A program made the position numbers and the translations under genes. The notes beneath the pieces were generated by a model. That model ran no database searches and was not told the origin of the DNA. It was given only the letters and a program-made list of their open reading frames with translations. Below are positions 8,036 to 18,781 of a DNA stretch of 64,000 nt, in pieces. Positions within the stretch are counted from its first letter, which is position 1; every line of letters begins with the position of its first letter. The stretch is from Reyranella sp. (GTDB taxonomy: Bacteria > Pseudomonadota > Alphaproteobacteria > Reyranellales > Reyranellaceae), in assembly GCF_004297405.1 (NCBI RefSeq), contig NZ_SCVC01000017.1, positions 1-64,000 on the forward strand, given 5' to 3'.

Positions 8036-8668
8036 ATGACCTACACGCTCTGGGGACGTCCCGGCTGGGGCTCGACGATCGTCGAGGCTCAGCTCGAACT
8101 GTACGGGCTGAAGTATCGCTACGAACCGGTCGAGGATCTCTTCCGCACCCCCGGCGCGGGCGAGAAGCTCGAGAAGGTGAATCCTCTCGCCCAGGTGCCG
8201 ACGCTGGTCATGCCCGACGGCAGCATCATGAGCGAGAGCGCGGCCATCACGCTCCTGCTGGCCGACGTCACGGGCAGCGAGGCACTGGTCCCCGGCCCCG
8301 GCGCGCCCGAGCGGGCCAAGTTCCTGCGCTGGCTGGTCTTCCTGGTGGCCAACATCTATCCGACCTTCACCTATGCCGACGATCCGGCGCGCTTCGTGTC
8401 GGTCAATGCCGCACGCGATCCGTTCCGCGCCGCTACTGACGCCTATGCCCAGCGGCTGTGGCGGCAGGTCGAACGCGAGGCCGGCACCCCCTGGTTCCTG
8501 GGCGAACGCTTCTCCGCCCTCGATATCTATGTCGACATCATGACCCGCTGGCGCCCCAAGCGCGGCTGGTTCGAGATCGAGACGCCCCGGCTCTTCGCCA
8601 TCGCCCGTCGGGCCGATGCGCTACCCGAGCTGGCCAATGTGTGGAAGCGTAACTTTCCCAATTCGTGA
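8036..8668 (+). CDS. Glutathione S-transferase family protein
   Basis: 210 residues with the two-domain GST layout: a thioredoxin-like N-terminal half (WGRPGWGSTIVEAQLELYGL, then a cis-proline region AQVPTLVMPDGSIMSESAAI that binds the gamma-glutamyl part of glutathione) and an all-helical C-terminal half ending in LGERFSALDIYVDIMTRW. The substrate is unknown. It lies between the dehydrogenase and the Bug protein with gaps of only 28 and 7 bp, so it is probably co-transcribed with them. Confidence 0.88.
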   Translation: MTYTLWGRPGWGSTIVEAQLELYGLKYRYEPVEDLFRTPGAGEKLEKVNPLAQVPTLVMPDGSIMSESAAITLLLADVTGSEALVPGPGAPERAKFLRWLVFLVANIYPTFTYADDPARFVSVNAARDPFRAATDAYAQRLWRQVEREAGTPWFLGERFSALDIYVDIMTRWRPKRGWFEIETPRLFAIARRADALPELANVWKRNFPNS

Positions 8669-8675
8669 GTAGTCA

Positions 8676-9653
8676 ATGAAACGACGCAGTCTGGTCGCTG
8701 CCCCTCTCCTGGCCCTGGCGGCCACCACTCTCGCCATGCCTGCATGGTCGCAGACCAACTATCCCGACAAGCCGATCACCATGGTCGTTCCCGCCCCGCC
8801 TGGCGGCGGCACCGATCTCGTGGCGCGGCTCTATTCCGATCTGCTCAGCCAGGAAATGGGGCAACAGGTACTGGTCGACAACCGCGGCGGCGGCAACGGC
8901 AATATTGGCGCCGCCCTGGTGGCCCGCGCCAAGCCCGATGGCTACACACTGCTCATGCAGTATTCGGGTTTCCACGCCGCCAATCCGGCGCTGATCAGCA
9001 ACCTGAACTGGGATCCCAAGGATTTCGTCGGCATCGCCATGGGCGCGATCGGGCCGCATGTGATCGTGGTGCCGAAGAAAGTGCCGGTCAGCGATCTCAA
9101 GAGTTTCATCGCCTACGCCAAGGCCAACCCAGGTAAGCTGAACTACGCCTCGGTCGGCCCCGGCTCGGTGCCGCATCTCGGCGGCGTGATGCTGAACAAG
9201 GCGGCCGACATCGACCTCATGCATGTGCCCTACAAGGGCTCAGGCCCGGCGACTCAGGACACCGTGGCCGGCCAGGTCGAGCTCTTCATCGTGACGCCGC
9301 CGTCAGTCTCCGGCCATATCCGCAACGGCAACCTGAAGGCGCTGGCGCTCGCCAGCACGGAGCGCCTGCCGGCCTTCCCGGATATTCCGACGACTGCGGA
9401 AGCGGGCCTGCCGGGCTTCATCCTCGATGGTTGGTTCGCGCTCTTCGCGCCGGCCGGCACGCCGCAGCCGGTCATCGACAAGCTCAACGCCGCGATGCGC
9501 AAGATCGCCAAGATGGATGCCACGCGCGAACGCGCCAACCAGCTCGGCATGGTCCTGAAGGACTGGGATGCCGCGCAGATGGACAAGTTCGCCAAGGACG
9601 AGGTCGCGGCCTGGGGCAAGGTCATCCGCGACAACAAGATCACGGTGGATTGA
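8676..9653 (+). CDS. Bug-family (TctC-like) tripartite tricarboxylate transporter solute-binding protein
   Basis: 325 residues, with a signal peptide (MKRRSLVAAPLLALAATTLA, cleavage after AWSQ), so it is periplasmic. The mature start YPDKPITMVVPAPPGGGTDLVAR is the hallmark of the Bug family, where the first loops bind a carboxylate of the ligand through backbone amides and water. Ligands in the family include citrate, aromatic acids and amino acids. No TctA or TctB membrane gene is next to it, so it is an orphan receptor, which is common in organisms with expanded Bug families. Confidence 0.93.
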   Translation: MKRRSLVAAPLLALAATTLAMPAWSQTNYPDKPITMVVPAPPGGGTDLVARLYSDLLSQEMGQQVLVDNRGGGNGNIGAALVARAKPDGYTLLMQYSGFHAANPALISNLNWDPKDFVGIAMGAIGPHVIVVPKKVPVSDLKSFIAYAKANPGKLNYASVGPGSVPHLGGVMLNKAADIDLMHVPYKGSGPATQDTVAGQVELFIVTPPSVSGHIRNGNLKALALASTERLPAFPDIPTTAEAGLPGFILDGWFALFAPAGTPQPVIDKLNAAMRKIAKMDATRERANQLGMVLKDWDAAQMDKFAKDEVAAWGKVIRDNKITVD

Positions 9654-9710
9654 GTCGTTGAGGGGGGGCGCTGCCGACGTAGTGCGCCCCTAACACTCAG
9701 CGCCCCGGCC

Positions 9711-9980
9711 TCAGAACGTCTGTCTGACGCCCACGATCTCGCCTAGACAGCGGCCGACATGTTCGGCGGTCTCGGGCGCCAGCCCCTCGACCTCGATCTC
9801 GACATTCAGCGCATCAGCATCGGCTTGCGCAAAGACGCGCGCCGGCACGAGTCCACGCTTGGCCAGGAGCTCGAGCGCACGCGGCAGCACGCCGGGCTCG
9901 ACATCGGCTTCGAAACAATAACGAACGGTGGAATTGCTACGCTTGAGCGCCAGAACGGCGGAAGAGGCGGAGGCGGACAT
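9711..9980 (-). CDS. Small ACT-like domain protein of unknown function
   Basis: 89 residues from the ATG at 9978-9980, which has AGAGGA about 8 bases upstream; a longer reading from 10013 has no support. The pattern is one ACT-like alpha/beta unit: a strand (VRYCFEADV), a proline-containing turn and helix (PGVLPRALELLAKRGL), a strand pair (ARVFAQ, ALNVEIEVEG) and a second helix (ETAEHVGRCLGEI). ACT domains bind amino acids and regulate metabolic enzymes; free-standing ones resemble IlvN/IlvM. No biosynthetic enzyme lies next to it, so the partner and ligand are unknown. Confidence 0.6.
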   Translation of the reverse strand: MSASASSAVLALKRSNSTVRYCFEADVEPGVLPRALELLAKRGLVPARVFAQADADALNVEIEVEGLAPETAEHVGRCLGEIVGVRQTF

Positions 9981-10150
9981 CGGGTGATTCCTCTGGTGAC
10001 GGACGAACAGCAACGGCCCGGTCTGCAGTGCAAACCGGGTTGCTAATTCGCGTCACGAGGAGGTCCGTGCGGGCCATGGCGCGACTATAGCGCCGGAAAG
10101 GGCCGACGCGCTACGCTCCGCCCCAACAACCCGTCGGGAAGGAAATAAAG

Positions 10151-10966
10151 ATGCGTTCGACGCCCATCTACGAGGTACATGCGGTCAAGTATGCCCACCT
10201 GCCGCGCAAGGCTTGGGAAGTCCAAATCAACCCCGACCCGCACGATGCCGACTTCCCGATGGACTATTTCGTCTGGGTGGCGATCCCGCTGGACGAGAGC
10301 GGCAAGCGGGCGCTGGGCGGCAAACCCATCGTCATCGACACCGGCTTCAACGCCACGGTCGGCAAGCAGCGCGGCCGCGAGGTGAAGAAGAACCCCGCCG
10401 ACCTCCTGGGCGATCTCGGCATCGACGCGGCCGAAGTCGAAGACGTCATCGTCACTCACCTGCACTACGACCATATCGGCAACTGGGACCGCTTCCCCAA
10501 GGCGCGCTTTCATCTTCAGGACAAGGAGATGAACTTCGCGACCGGCCGGCACATGTGCAAGAGCCCGTTCCGCCACGCCTACGAATGCGAGGACATCGTC
10601 GGCATGGTGCGCGCGCTTTACGGAGGCCGGCTGGTGTTCCACGACGGCGACGAGGAGCTGCAGCCCGGCATCTCGCTGCACCTGATCGGCGGCCACACGA
10701 TGGGCATCCAGTCGGTACGCATCATGACGCGCAATGGCTGGCTCGTGCTCGCCTCAGACGCCAGCCACTATTTCTGGGGCGTCAACAACGACAAGCTCTT
10801 CTCGATCGTCTTCTCGGTCGCCGACATGCTGGCGGGCTACGACAAGCTGAAGAAGCTCGCCGACGGTCACACCGAGATGGTTATCCCCGGCCACGATGCC
10901 GAAGTGATGAAGCGCTTCCCGCCCTCGGCCAAGGGGCTTGAGGGCGTGAGCGTCAGGTTGGATTGA
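10151..10966 (+). CDS. Metallo-beta-lactamase-fold hydrolase (AHL-lactonase-like)
   Basis: 271 residues. The zinc site is clear in THLHYDHIGNW (H103-x-H105-x-D107-H108), followed by IGGHTMGIQSV, a DAS(H) bridging-aspartate region and a final IPGHDAEVM. This layout (one HxHxDH, later HTxG, D and H) matches the N-acyl-homoserine-lactonase-like branch of the superfamily. Many such enzymes are general lactonases, so quorum quenching is only a possibility. The gene stands alone and is cytoplasmic, with no signal peptide. Confidence 0.85.
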   Translation: MRSTPIYEVHAVKYAHLPRKAWEVQINPDPHDADFPMDYFVWVAIPLDESGKRALGGKPIVIDTGFNATVGKQRGREVKKNPADLLGDLGIDAAEVEDVIVTHLHYDHIGNWDRFPKARFHLQDKEMNFATGRHMCKSPFRHAYECEDIVGMVRALYGGRLVFHDGDEELQPGISLHLIGGHTMGIQSVRIMTRNGWLVLASDASHYFWGVNNDKLFSIVFSVADMLAGYDKLKKLADGHTEMVIPGHDAEVMKRFPPSAKGLEGVSVRLD

Positions 10967-10972
10967 GTTGAG

Positions 10973-10998
10973 GGGCGCGGCACTGGGGTGCCGCGCCC
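10973..10998. terminator. Bidirectional stem-loop between convergent genes
   Basis: A perfect 11-bp stem (10973-10983 with 10988-10998) closes a 4-nt loop. It lies exactly between the stops of the MBL hydrolase and the ABC binding protein, so it could end both transcripts. No T-run follows on either side. Confidence 0.55.
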
Positions 10999-11006
10999 GC
11001 AGCAGG

Positions 11007-12587
11007 TCACTTCTTCTCGACGTTCCACAGCGCCATCGCCGGTGACGGCAGCAGGCCCGTCGCCTTGCGGCCGAGCGCCGTCGGAGTCTGGAACTGGCCG
11101 AGCGGTGCGTGCGTCGGATACTCGACAGCGCGCAGCTGGACCTGCTCGGCGATCGCCTTCTGCTTGGCCGGATCGGTCTCCTTGGCATAGGCGTCGCGCA
11201 GCTTCTCCAGCTCGGCATCGCAGGTCCAGCCGAAGGTCGCCTTCTCGCAAGAGGCGTTGAGGAAGGACGTCGCCACCGGATCGAGCACGTCGACGGCGGC
11301 CCAGGAGGTGAAGTAGGCGCTCCAGCCGCCCGCAGACATCGGATCCTTCTTGGCGCGGCGGCCGACCAGGGTCTGCCAGTCCATCGACTGCAGATCGACC
11401 TTGAAGCCTGCCTTCTCGAGCTGCGGCTTGGCGACAGTGGCGAGGTTGTTGTGGCCCGGCGTGTCGGTCTGGTGCATCAGCACGATCGGCGTGCCGTCAT
11501 AGCCCGCTTCCTGCAGGAGCTGCTTGGCCTTGGCGACATTGCCACTGAGCTTGTCCTCCCAGCCCTTGGCCGATTCCAGCGGCGAGCCGCACGGGAACAG
11601 CGACTTGCACTCCTTGTAGAACTCCGGGTTGCCGACATTGGCGTCGAGGAAATCCTTCTGGTTCAGGGCATAGAGGACGGCCTGGCGCACCTTGGGATCG
11701 TCGAACGGCTTGTGCAGCACGTTGAAGCGCATCGAGTACTGACGGCCCGCCTGGTTGATGACCATGATCTTGATGCCCTTCTCCTTCTGTACAAGCGGCA
11801 GAAGGTCGGGCGGCACGATGTCGATCAGGTCGACCTCGTCGTTCAGGAGCGCACTGACCTGCGTCTGCGCGTCGGGGATCCAGAGCCATTCGATGCGGTC
11901 GACCTTGGCAAGCTTGCCTCCGGCCAACCCCGATGCCGGTTCGGAGCGCGGCTTGTACTTGGTGTTCTTGAGGTAGACGACCTTCTCGCCCGGCTTCCAT
12001 TCATCCTTCTTGAAGACGAAGGGGCCGGAGCCGGTAGCGTCGGTGATCTGCGTATTGGGATCGGTGGCGGCAATGCGTGCCGGCATCATGAAGGGCACGT
12101 TCGAACCCGGCTTGCCCAAAGTGCTGAGCACCAGGCCGTACGGCTCCTTCAGCACCATCTTGATTGTCTTGTCGTCGGGCGCCGAGAGCTCTGTCACGTA
12201 GGACATGAGCTTCTGGCCCATCGTGTCCTTGGCGCCCCAGCGCTTCAGCGAGGCGACGCAGTCGGTAGCCGTCACCGGCGCACCGTCGTGCCAGGTCATG
12301 CCGTCGCGCAAGGTGAAGGTCCAGGTGAGCTTGTCGTCGCTCATCTTCCAGGTGTCGACCATCTGCGGCTGCACCTGCAGTTTGTCGTCGAGAGCGAACA
12401 GCGTGTCGTAGACGAGGTAGCCGTGATATTGCGTGATCAGCGCCGTCGTCCAGATCGGATCGATGATCTTGAGGTCGGAATGCAGCGAGGCCTTGAGGGT
12501 GCTCTGCGCCGAGGCAGGCGCCGCGAACGGCAAAATGGCGGCCACGGCCGCAGCCGCGACGGCCAAACGGCGGGTAATACGCAACAT
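11007..12587 (-). CDS. ABC transporter solute-binding protein, family 5 (peptide/nickel type)
   Basis: 526 residues from the ATG at 12585-12587, preceded by AAGGGAG; upstream starts would mask the signal peptide MLRITRRLAVAAAAVAAILP. The periplasmic domain fits SBP_bac_5: a DPIWTTALITQYHGYLVYDTL opening, LTWTFTLRDGMTWHDGAPV in the first lobe and repeated glycine/proline-rich segments. Family members bind oligopeptides, nickel-heme or other solutes. No permease or ATPase is beside it, so the transporter partner and ligand are unknown. Confidence 0.92.
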   Translation of the reverse strand: MLRITRRLAVAAAAVAAILPFAAPASAQSTLKASLHSDLKIIDPIWTTALITQYHGYLVYDTLFALDDKLQVQPQMVDTWKMSDDKLTWTFTLRDGMTWHDGAPVTATDCVASLKRWGAKDTMGQKLMSYVTELSAPDDKTIKMVLKEPYGLVLSTLGKPGSNVPFMMPARIAATDPNTQITDATGSGPFVFKKDEWKPGEKVVYLKNTKYKPRSEPASGLAGGKLAKVDRIEWLWIPDAQTQVSALLNDEVDLIDIVPPDLLPLVQKEKGIKIMVINQAGRQYSMRFNVLHKPFDDPKVRQAVLYALNQKDFLDANVGNPEFYKECKSLFPCGSPLESAKGWEDKLSGNVAKAKQLLQEAGYDGTPIVLMHQTDTPGHNNLATVAKPQLEKAGFKVDLQSMDWQTLVGRRAKKDPMSAGGWSAYFTSWAAVDVLDPVATSFLNASCEKATFGWTCDAELEKLRDAYAKETDPAKQKAIAEQVQLRAVEYPTHAPLGQFQTPTALGRKATGLLPSPAMALWNVEKK

Positions 12588-12625
12588 GGAAGCTCCCTTG
12601 TTCTTAAGACGGCAGAATAGACCGC

Positions 12626-13810
12626 TCAATCGCCCTGCGCGATATCCAGCAGGGCTTGCCACTCCGTCAACTTGACGCGAGGTCGGCCGACAGCCGCTCC
12701 TGCGGCAATCTCATGCTTGTCGATGCGATGCCAACCCGCGGCATCGACCGCGATAGGCAGTACGTCCGGCCCGCTCTTGGGGTCGCGGTCCTTCAGCCAG
12801 GCCAGCACTTGCTGCGCTACCGCGTGACTGTCGGCCCGATTTGTCGGAATGGTGCCACTTGGCCCACGCCGCGCCCAACCCACGGGAAATATGCCCTCAC
12901 CCTTCGGGAACGGCTGGCCGGTGTAGCCGATGCAGGTGATCACCAGGTCGGCTTTCACCGTACCGGTCGAGAGCTCGACCTCGCCGGCGCGAATTGCCTT
13001 CGGCGTCGCATGAAAGGTGAAGTGTACCGTGACGGGCTTTTCGCCCGCCTTGTGAGCGGCAAAGCCCTTCAGGCTGTCGATGTTCTTGGTCTTGCGCAGC
13101 TTCTCCGGTGTCGAATCGCTCGCAGGCGCGACTGCCTCCAGCACACTGGCGTCGGCTACCGACACCGCGCGCACCAGCCGGCCCATCTCGGCCAGCTCGT
13201 TGTTGGTGAAGGAGGCATGCTCCGCGCCGCGGCGCCCGATCACATGGATGTCCGTGATCGGGGCGGCCGTGATGGCGGTCCCCGCCTCGGGCACGATGTC
13301 GGACTTCGTCATCTCCTCGGCGCTCTTGGCCAGCACGCGCGCCACGTCGAGCGCGACATTGCCGTTGCCGATCACGGCGACGGACTTCACCTGCGTGAGA
13401 TCGGGACCCTCGCGAAAATCGGGATGGCCGTTCAGCCAGGCCACCAACCGCCACGAGCCCCAGACATGGGGCAGCTCCTCGCCGGGGATGCCGAGCTTGC
13501 GATCGACCACCATGCCGGTGGCAACGATCACCGCGTCGTAGGCCGAGACGAGTTCGTCCCATGAAAGATCACGGCCGACCTCGATATTGCCAGCAAAGCG
13601 CAGGTCGGGCTGGGCCAACAACCTGTCGAACTGGCGGACCACCGCCTTGGTGCCCTGATGGTCGGGTGCGACGCCGGCGCGGACCAGGCCGAACGGGGTC
13701 GGCAGGCGATCGATGACGTCGATGTGAAGGTCTGGCTGGCCGCGCAACAGCCCGTCTGCGGCATAGAAGCCCGACGGCCCGGCACCCACGATAGCAACCC
13801 TGTGAGTCAT
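12626..13810 (-). CDS. FprA-like ferredoxin/adrenodoxin-NADP+ reductase
   Basis: 394 residues from the ATG at 13808-13810. The N-terminal FAD motif ([18 protein letters not shown]), the adrenodoxin-reductase signature ([21 protein letters not shown]) and an NADP-binding motif ([15 protein letters not shown]) are visible, and the C-terminus ends in the FAD-contacting ATGW-like region. This group moves electrons between NADPH and ferredoxin or flavodoxin. It is divergent from queF, 28 bp away. QueG is an iron-sulfur, cobalamin enzyme that needs low-potential electrons, so the reductase might serve it; that is inference. Confidence 0.85.
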   Translation of the reverse strand: MTHRVAIVGAGPSGFYAADGLLRGQPDLHIDVIDRLPTPFGLVRAGVAPDHQGTKAVVRQFDRLLAQPDLRFAGNIEVGRDLSWDELVSAYDAVIVATGMVVDRKLGIPGEELPHVWGSWRLVAWLNGHPDFREGPDLTQVKSVAVIGNGNVALDVARVLAKSAEEMTKSDIVPEAGTAITAAPITDIHVIGRRGAEHASFTNNELAEMGRLVRAVSVADASVLEAVAPASDSTPEKLRKTKNIDSLKGFAAHKAGEKPVTVHFTFHATPKAIRAGEVELSTGTVKADLVITCIGYTGQPFPKGEGIFPVGWARRGPSGTIPTNRADSHAVAQQVLAWLKDRDPKSGPDVLPIAVDAAGWHRIDKHEIAAGAAVGRPRVKLTEWQALLDIAQGD

Positions 13811-13838
13811 GTCCGTCCGCTTAGCATATGATGGCGCC

Positions 13839-14296
13839 ATGGCTAAATACGCAAAGCTCCGTCAGCTCGGACGACCCGCCGCCCTGCCCGCCTCGCCGGC
13901 AGAGGCCATCCTCGAGACGGTGCCGAACCCGCATCCGGGGACGCTCTATCTCGTGCGCTTCACGCAGCCGGAATTCACCTCGCTCTGCCCGGTAACCGGC
14001 CAGCCCGACTTTGCGCATCTGGTGATCGACTTCGTGCCGCGTGCAAAATTGGTCGAGAGCAAATCGCTGAAGCTCTACCTCAACAGCTTCCGCAACGAGG
14101 CCGCCTTTCACGAAGATTGCACCGTGGGCATCGGCAAGCGGCTGGTGAAGACCTTGGCGCCGCGCTGGCTGCGCATCGGCGGCTACTGGTATCCGCGCGG
14201 CGGCATGCCGATCGACGTCTTCTGGCAAACTGGCGCACCGCCGAAGGGCCTGTGGCTGCCCGACACCGGCGTCGCCCCCTATCGCGGCCGGGGATA

Positions 14297-14297
<1 letters not shown>
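13839..14297 (+). CDS. queF: NADPH-dependent 7-cyano-7-deazaguanine reductase (preQ1 synthase)
   Basis: 152 residues from the ATG at 13839, the single-domain QueF form of about 150 residues. The catalytic cysteine C50 in [13 protein letters not shown], the partner D57, and the family signature [18 protein letters not shown] are present. It reduces preQ0 to preQ1 in the queuosine pathway. Its stop shares one base with the start of queG (TAATG), so the two are translationally coupled. Confidence 0.95.
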
Positions 14298-15484
<1,187 letters not shown>

Positions 15485-15957
15485 CTCGCCCGCCTCGCGC
15501 TCGCCGAGGCCGGGATAGAGTTCCGGCCGATGATGGCAGGTCGGCTGATCGAAGATGCGCGGACCGTGCTCGACGCCGCCGCCCTTGGGATCACCCGCCC
15601 CCCAGTAGACGCGCCGCAGCCGGGCAAAGGAAATCGCCTGCGCGCACATCGGGCAGGGTTCGAGGGTGACGTAGAGATCGCAGTCGACCAGCCGAGCCGA
15701 GCCGAGCCGCGCCGCCGCCGTGCGGATCGCCAGCATCTCGGCGTGCGCCGTTGGATCGCTCAGCGCCTCGGTGCGATTGCCCTCTTCCGCCAGCAGCGCA
15801 CCGTCCGGCCCCACGATCACGCAGCCGATCGGCACCTCGCCGCGCGCACCGGCGGCGCGGGCTGCGGCGAGGGCGCGTTCCATGGGCGTGAGGTTCGACG
15901 CATCGGGCATGCCGGCCACTATAGCGCTCACGAGCCCACACGCGTATCTTGGGCCGC

Positions 15958-16674
15958 ATGCCCCGCCCCCTTATCGGAGTCACCCTGGATGCGGAAAAGC
16001 CAGGGGGATACTCCAAGTTTCCCTGGTATGCGCTGCGCCAGAATTATCTCGACGCTATCGATGCGGCCGGCGGCCTGCCCGTGGCGTTGCCGCACGAGCC
16101 CGACCGCGTCGCCGACTATCTGGAGCGCATCGACGCCCTGGTCGTGACCGGCGGAGCCTTCGATGTCGACCCCTCCTACTATGGCGGCGGCAACAAGCAC
16201 GCCACGGTGATCACCAAGGATCGCCGCACCGCCTTCGAGTTCGCCGTGACCAAGGGCGCGCTCGACCAGAACAAGCCGGTCCTGGGCATCTGCGGCGGCC
16301 AGCAGCTCCTGCACGTCGTGCTGGGCGGCAAGCTGATCCAGCATATTCCCGACACCATCTCCGAACCACTGGCGCACGAGCAGCCCAACCCGCGCAACGA
16401 GCCTGGCCACATCGTGAAAGTGGCGAAGGGCACGCAGCTCCACGACATCGTCGGCGCCGACGAGCTCGCCGTGAACAGCGCCCATCACCAGGCCGCTGCG
16501 GATGCGCCGAAAGGCGTGATCGTGAACGCCACCGCGCCCGATGGCGTCATCGAGGGCATCGAGGCGCCGGCCTATCGTTTCTGCATCGGCGTGCAATGGC
16601 ATCCTGAATTTTTGATCTCCGAAGGCGACGCGAAGCTTTTCCGCGCCTTCCTGGGAGCGGCGGCACCGACGTGA
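15958..16674 (+). CDS. Gamma-glutamyl-gamma-aminobutyrate hydrolase-like class I glutamine amidotransferase (C26)
   Basis: 238 residues from the ATG at 15958. The nucleophile elbow GICGGQQLLHV (Cys) and the C-terminal GVQWHPEFL (His and Glu) form the catalytic triad of peptidase family C26. The closest known role is PuuD, which splits gamma-glutamyl-GABA in putrescine degradation, but no other puu genes are near, so another gamma-glutamyl amide may be the substrate. It overlaps rluB by 4 bp. Confidence 0.85.
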   Translation: MPRPLIGVTLDAEKPGGYSKFPWYALRQNYLDAIDAAGGLPVALPHEPDRVADYLERIDALVVTGGAFDVDPSYYGGGNKHATVITKDRRTAFEFAVTKGALDQNKPVLGICGGQQLLHVVLGGKLIQHIPDTISEPLAHEQPNPRNEPGHIVKVAKGTQLHDIVGADELAVNSAHHQAAADAPKGVIVNATAPDGVIEGIEAPAYRFCIGVQWHPEFLISEGDAKLFRAFLGAAAPT

Positions 16675-17462
16675 GCGAACCCGAGAGAATTGCCAAGCGG
16701 CTGGCGCGCGCCGGCCTCTGCTCGCGTCGCGACGCCGAGCGCTGGATCGAAGCCGGCCGCGTCAAGGTCGATGGCAAGGTGCTGGAGACGCCGGCCTTTG
16801 TCGTGACCGATCAGAACCTCATCGAGGTCGACGGCAAGCCATTGCCGCAAGCCGATCGGGCCCGCCTGTGGCGCTACCACAAGCCCCCCAGCGAGATGGT
16901 GACGGCGCGCGATCCCGAAGGCCGGCGCACCATCTTCGACTCGCTGCCCAAGGGCATGCCGCGCGTCGTCACCGTGGGGCGCCTCGACTACATGTCCGAA
17001 GGGTTGTTGCTCCTCACCAACGATGGTGGCCTCGCCCGCCAGCTCGAACTGCCGGCTAATGGCTGGACCCGGCGTTATCGCGCCCGTGTGCACGGCGCTG
17101 TCGACGAGGCGCGGCTGGCCGCCCTCGCCAATGGCATCACCATCGAGGGCGTGCGCTATGGCGCGATCCAGGCGAGCCTCGATCGCCAGCAGCGTTCCAA
17201 TGCCTGGCTCGATATTGCGTTGACCGAAGGCAAGAACCGCGAAGTCCGGCGCGTGCTGGCCTTTCTCGACCTGCCGGTGGTCCGCCTGATCCGCGTCGCC
17301 TTCGGGCCGTTCCATCTCGGCGAGCTGGAGCGCAATCACATCGACGAGATCCCGGCGCAGGCACTCGACAATCTGATGGGCGTGAAGCGGCCCGCACGCA
17401 AGCAGGGTTGGGCGAAGCCGCAACCACGTCCTGCCTCCCAGGCCAAGCGCCGACGCTCCTGA
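16671..17462 (+). CDS. rluB: 23S rRNA pseudouridine synthase, RluB-type
   Basis: 263 residues from the GTG at 16671, which overlaps the previous stop. An S4 RNA-binding domain opens the protein (RIAKRLARAGLCSRRDAERWI), and the catalytic motif VGRLDYMSEGLLLLTND with its essential Asp follows. The tail is Lys/Arg/Pro-rich, as in RluB/RsuA homologues. It modifies a U in the 23S rRNA peptidyl-transferase region (RluB: U2605 in E. coli); RluE or RluF cannot be excluded. It is in an overlapping run with rsmD. Confidence 0.88.
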   Translation: MSEPERIAKRLARAGLCSRRDAERWIEAGRVKVDGKVLETPAFVVTDQNLIEVDGKPLPQADRARLWRYHKPPSEMVTARDPEGRRTIFDSLPKGMPRVVTVGRLDYMSEGLLLLTNDGGLARQLELPANGWTRRYRARVHGAVDEARLAALANGITIEGVRYGAIQASLDRQQRSNAWLDIALTEGKNREVRRVLAFLDLPVVRLIRVAFGPFHLGELERNHIDEIPAQALDNLMGVKRPARKQGWAKPQPRPASQAKRRRS

Positions 17463-18031
17463 TGCTCAAGATCATCGGTGGCAAGCATCGCGGGCGCACG
17501 CTCGCCACGCCGGAAGGGATGGCGACCCGGCCGACGGCCAGCCGCGCCCGCGAGGCGCTGTTCAATGTCCTGATGCACGCCAAGTGGCGCGACGATGGCA
17601 CGTCACCCCTGATCGACACGCGCGTGCTCGACGCTTTCGCGGGCTCCGGTGCGCTCGGCCTGGAAGCGCTGTCACGCGGCGCGGCCCACGCCACCTTCCT
17701 CGACAACGACGCGACGGCGATCAAGCTGATCGGCGAAAATCTTCGCAAGCTCGGCGAGACGGGAGCGGCCAAAGTCGTGCGTGCCGATGCGGCACGGCCA
17801 CCGCCCGGCCGCGACCCCTGTGATCTCGTCTTCCTCGATCCGCCCTATCGCTCCGGCCAGGCCGCACCGGCATTGGCCGCGCTGGCCGAGGCCGGCTGGA
17901 TCGCGCCCGACGCGGTCGCCACCGTCGAACTGGCGCATAACGAGGACCTCGACCCTCCCGCCGGATTCGAGGTGATCGACGAGAGGCGCTATGGTGCCGC
18001 CAAGATCGTGATCCTGAAGCGTAAACGATGA
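17462..18031 (+). CDS. rsmD: 16S rRNA (guanine-966-N2)-methyltransferase
   Basis: 189 residues from the ATG at 17462 (TGATG overlap with rluB). The RsmD signature is clear: KIIGGKHRGR at the N-terminus, TRPTASRAREALFNVL, the SAM motif VLDAFAGSGALGLEALSRG and the catalytic DPPY in LVFLDPPYRSG. It methylates G966 of 16S rRNA in the 30S subunit. Four bases overlap the histidine phosphatase downstream. Confidence 0.95.
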   Translation: MLKIIGGKHRGRTLATPEGMATRPTASRAREALFNVLMHAKWRDDGTSPLIDTRVLDAFAGSGALGLEALSRGAAHATFLDNDATAIKLIGENLRKLGETGAAKVVRADAARPPPGRDPCDLVFLDPPYRSGQAAPALAALAEAGWIAPDAVATVELAHNEDLDPPAGFEVIDERRYGAAKIVILKRKR

Positions 18032-18636
18032 AGCTTACCGCCCCACTCTACATGCTGCGCCACGGCGAAACCGCCTGGAACACAGAGCGCCGCATGCAGG
18101 GCACCAAGAACTCCGACCTCACGGACCGAGGCCGTGCCCAGGCGGAGGCCATGGGCCGCACGCTCAAGATCGAGCTGGCACGCGAGCCCGGCCCGACGAT
18201 CTTCCTTCGCAGCCCGCTTGGCCGCACGCGCGAGACGTCTGAGATTGTCGGCCGCGAACTCGGCATTCCCGCCACCGACTGGCGCGAGGACATGCGCCTT
18301 GCCGAACTCTCCTACGGCCAGTGGGAAGGGTTCTCGTGGAAGGAGATCGAGGTCACGCATCCGACGGCGCTCGCTGACTGGCGCGCCGATCCGCACGGCT
18401 ATTGCCCGCCCGGCGGCGAGACGCACCTGCAACTGAACCAGCGCTCGTCAGAGATGCTGGCGATGATTGCGGCTTCGAGGACCCGCACCGTCGTGGTGAG
18501 CCACGGCGTCAGCGGCGCGGTGATGCGCGGGCTACATCTCGGCCTCGATGCGCGCGCCATGTTCGTTCTCGAAAAGCCGCAAGACGCCTTCTTCCGCCTG
18601 ATCGACGGCCGCGAGGAACGGATTTCCTGCAGCTAG
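18028..18636 (+). CDS. Histidine phosphatase family protein (phosphoglycerate-mutase fold)
   Basis: 202 residues from the ATG overlapping the rsmD stop by 4 bp. The catalytic LRHGETAWN at residues 6-14 supplies the phospho-accepting His, and VVVSHGVSG near the C-terminus supplies the second His. RSPLGRTRETSEI is the usual substrate loop. The family covers cofactor-dependent mutases and many phosphatases, so no substrate can be named. Linkage to rRNA modification genes is by operon only. Confidence 0.88.
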   Translation: MKLTAPLYMLRHGETAWNTERRMQGTKNSDLTDRGRAQAEAMGRTLKIELAREPGPTIFLRSPLGRTRETSEIVGRELGIPATDWREDMRLAELSYGQWEGFSWKEIEVTHPTALADWRADPHGYCPPGGETHLQLNQRSSEMLAMIAASRTRTVVVSHGVSGAVMRGLHLGLDARAMFVLEKPQDAFFRLIDGREERISCS

Positions 18637-18781
18637 GTTTGAGGTGAGCTTGTGCTCGCCGAAAAGATTCTAGGTCTTAACGGCTACGAGTGTGGCATTG
18701 CAGGCACTGCCCGCAGCGTTGCGGCCCATGCCGAGCAGAGTTGCTTCGCCAAGTACCGCGAAGATCGTTAAAAAACTCCGC

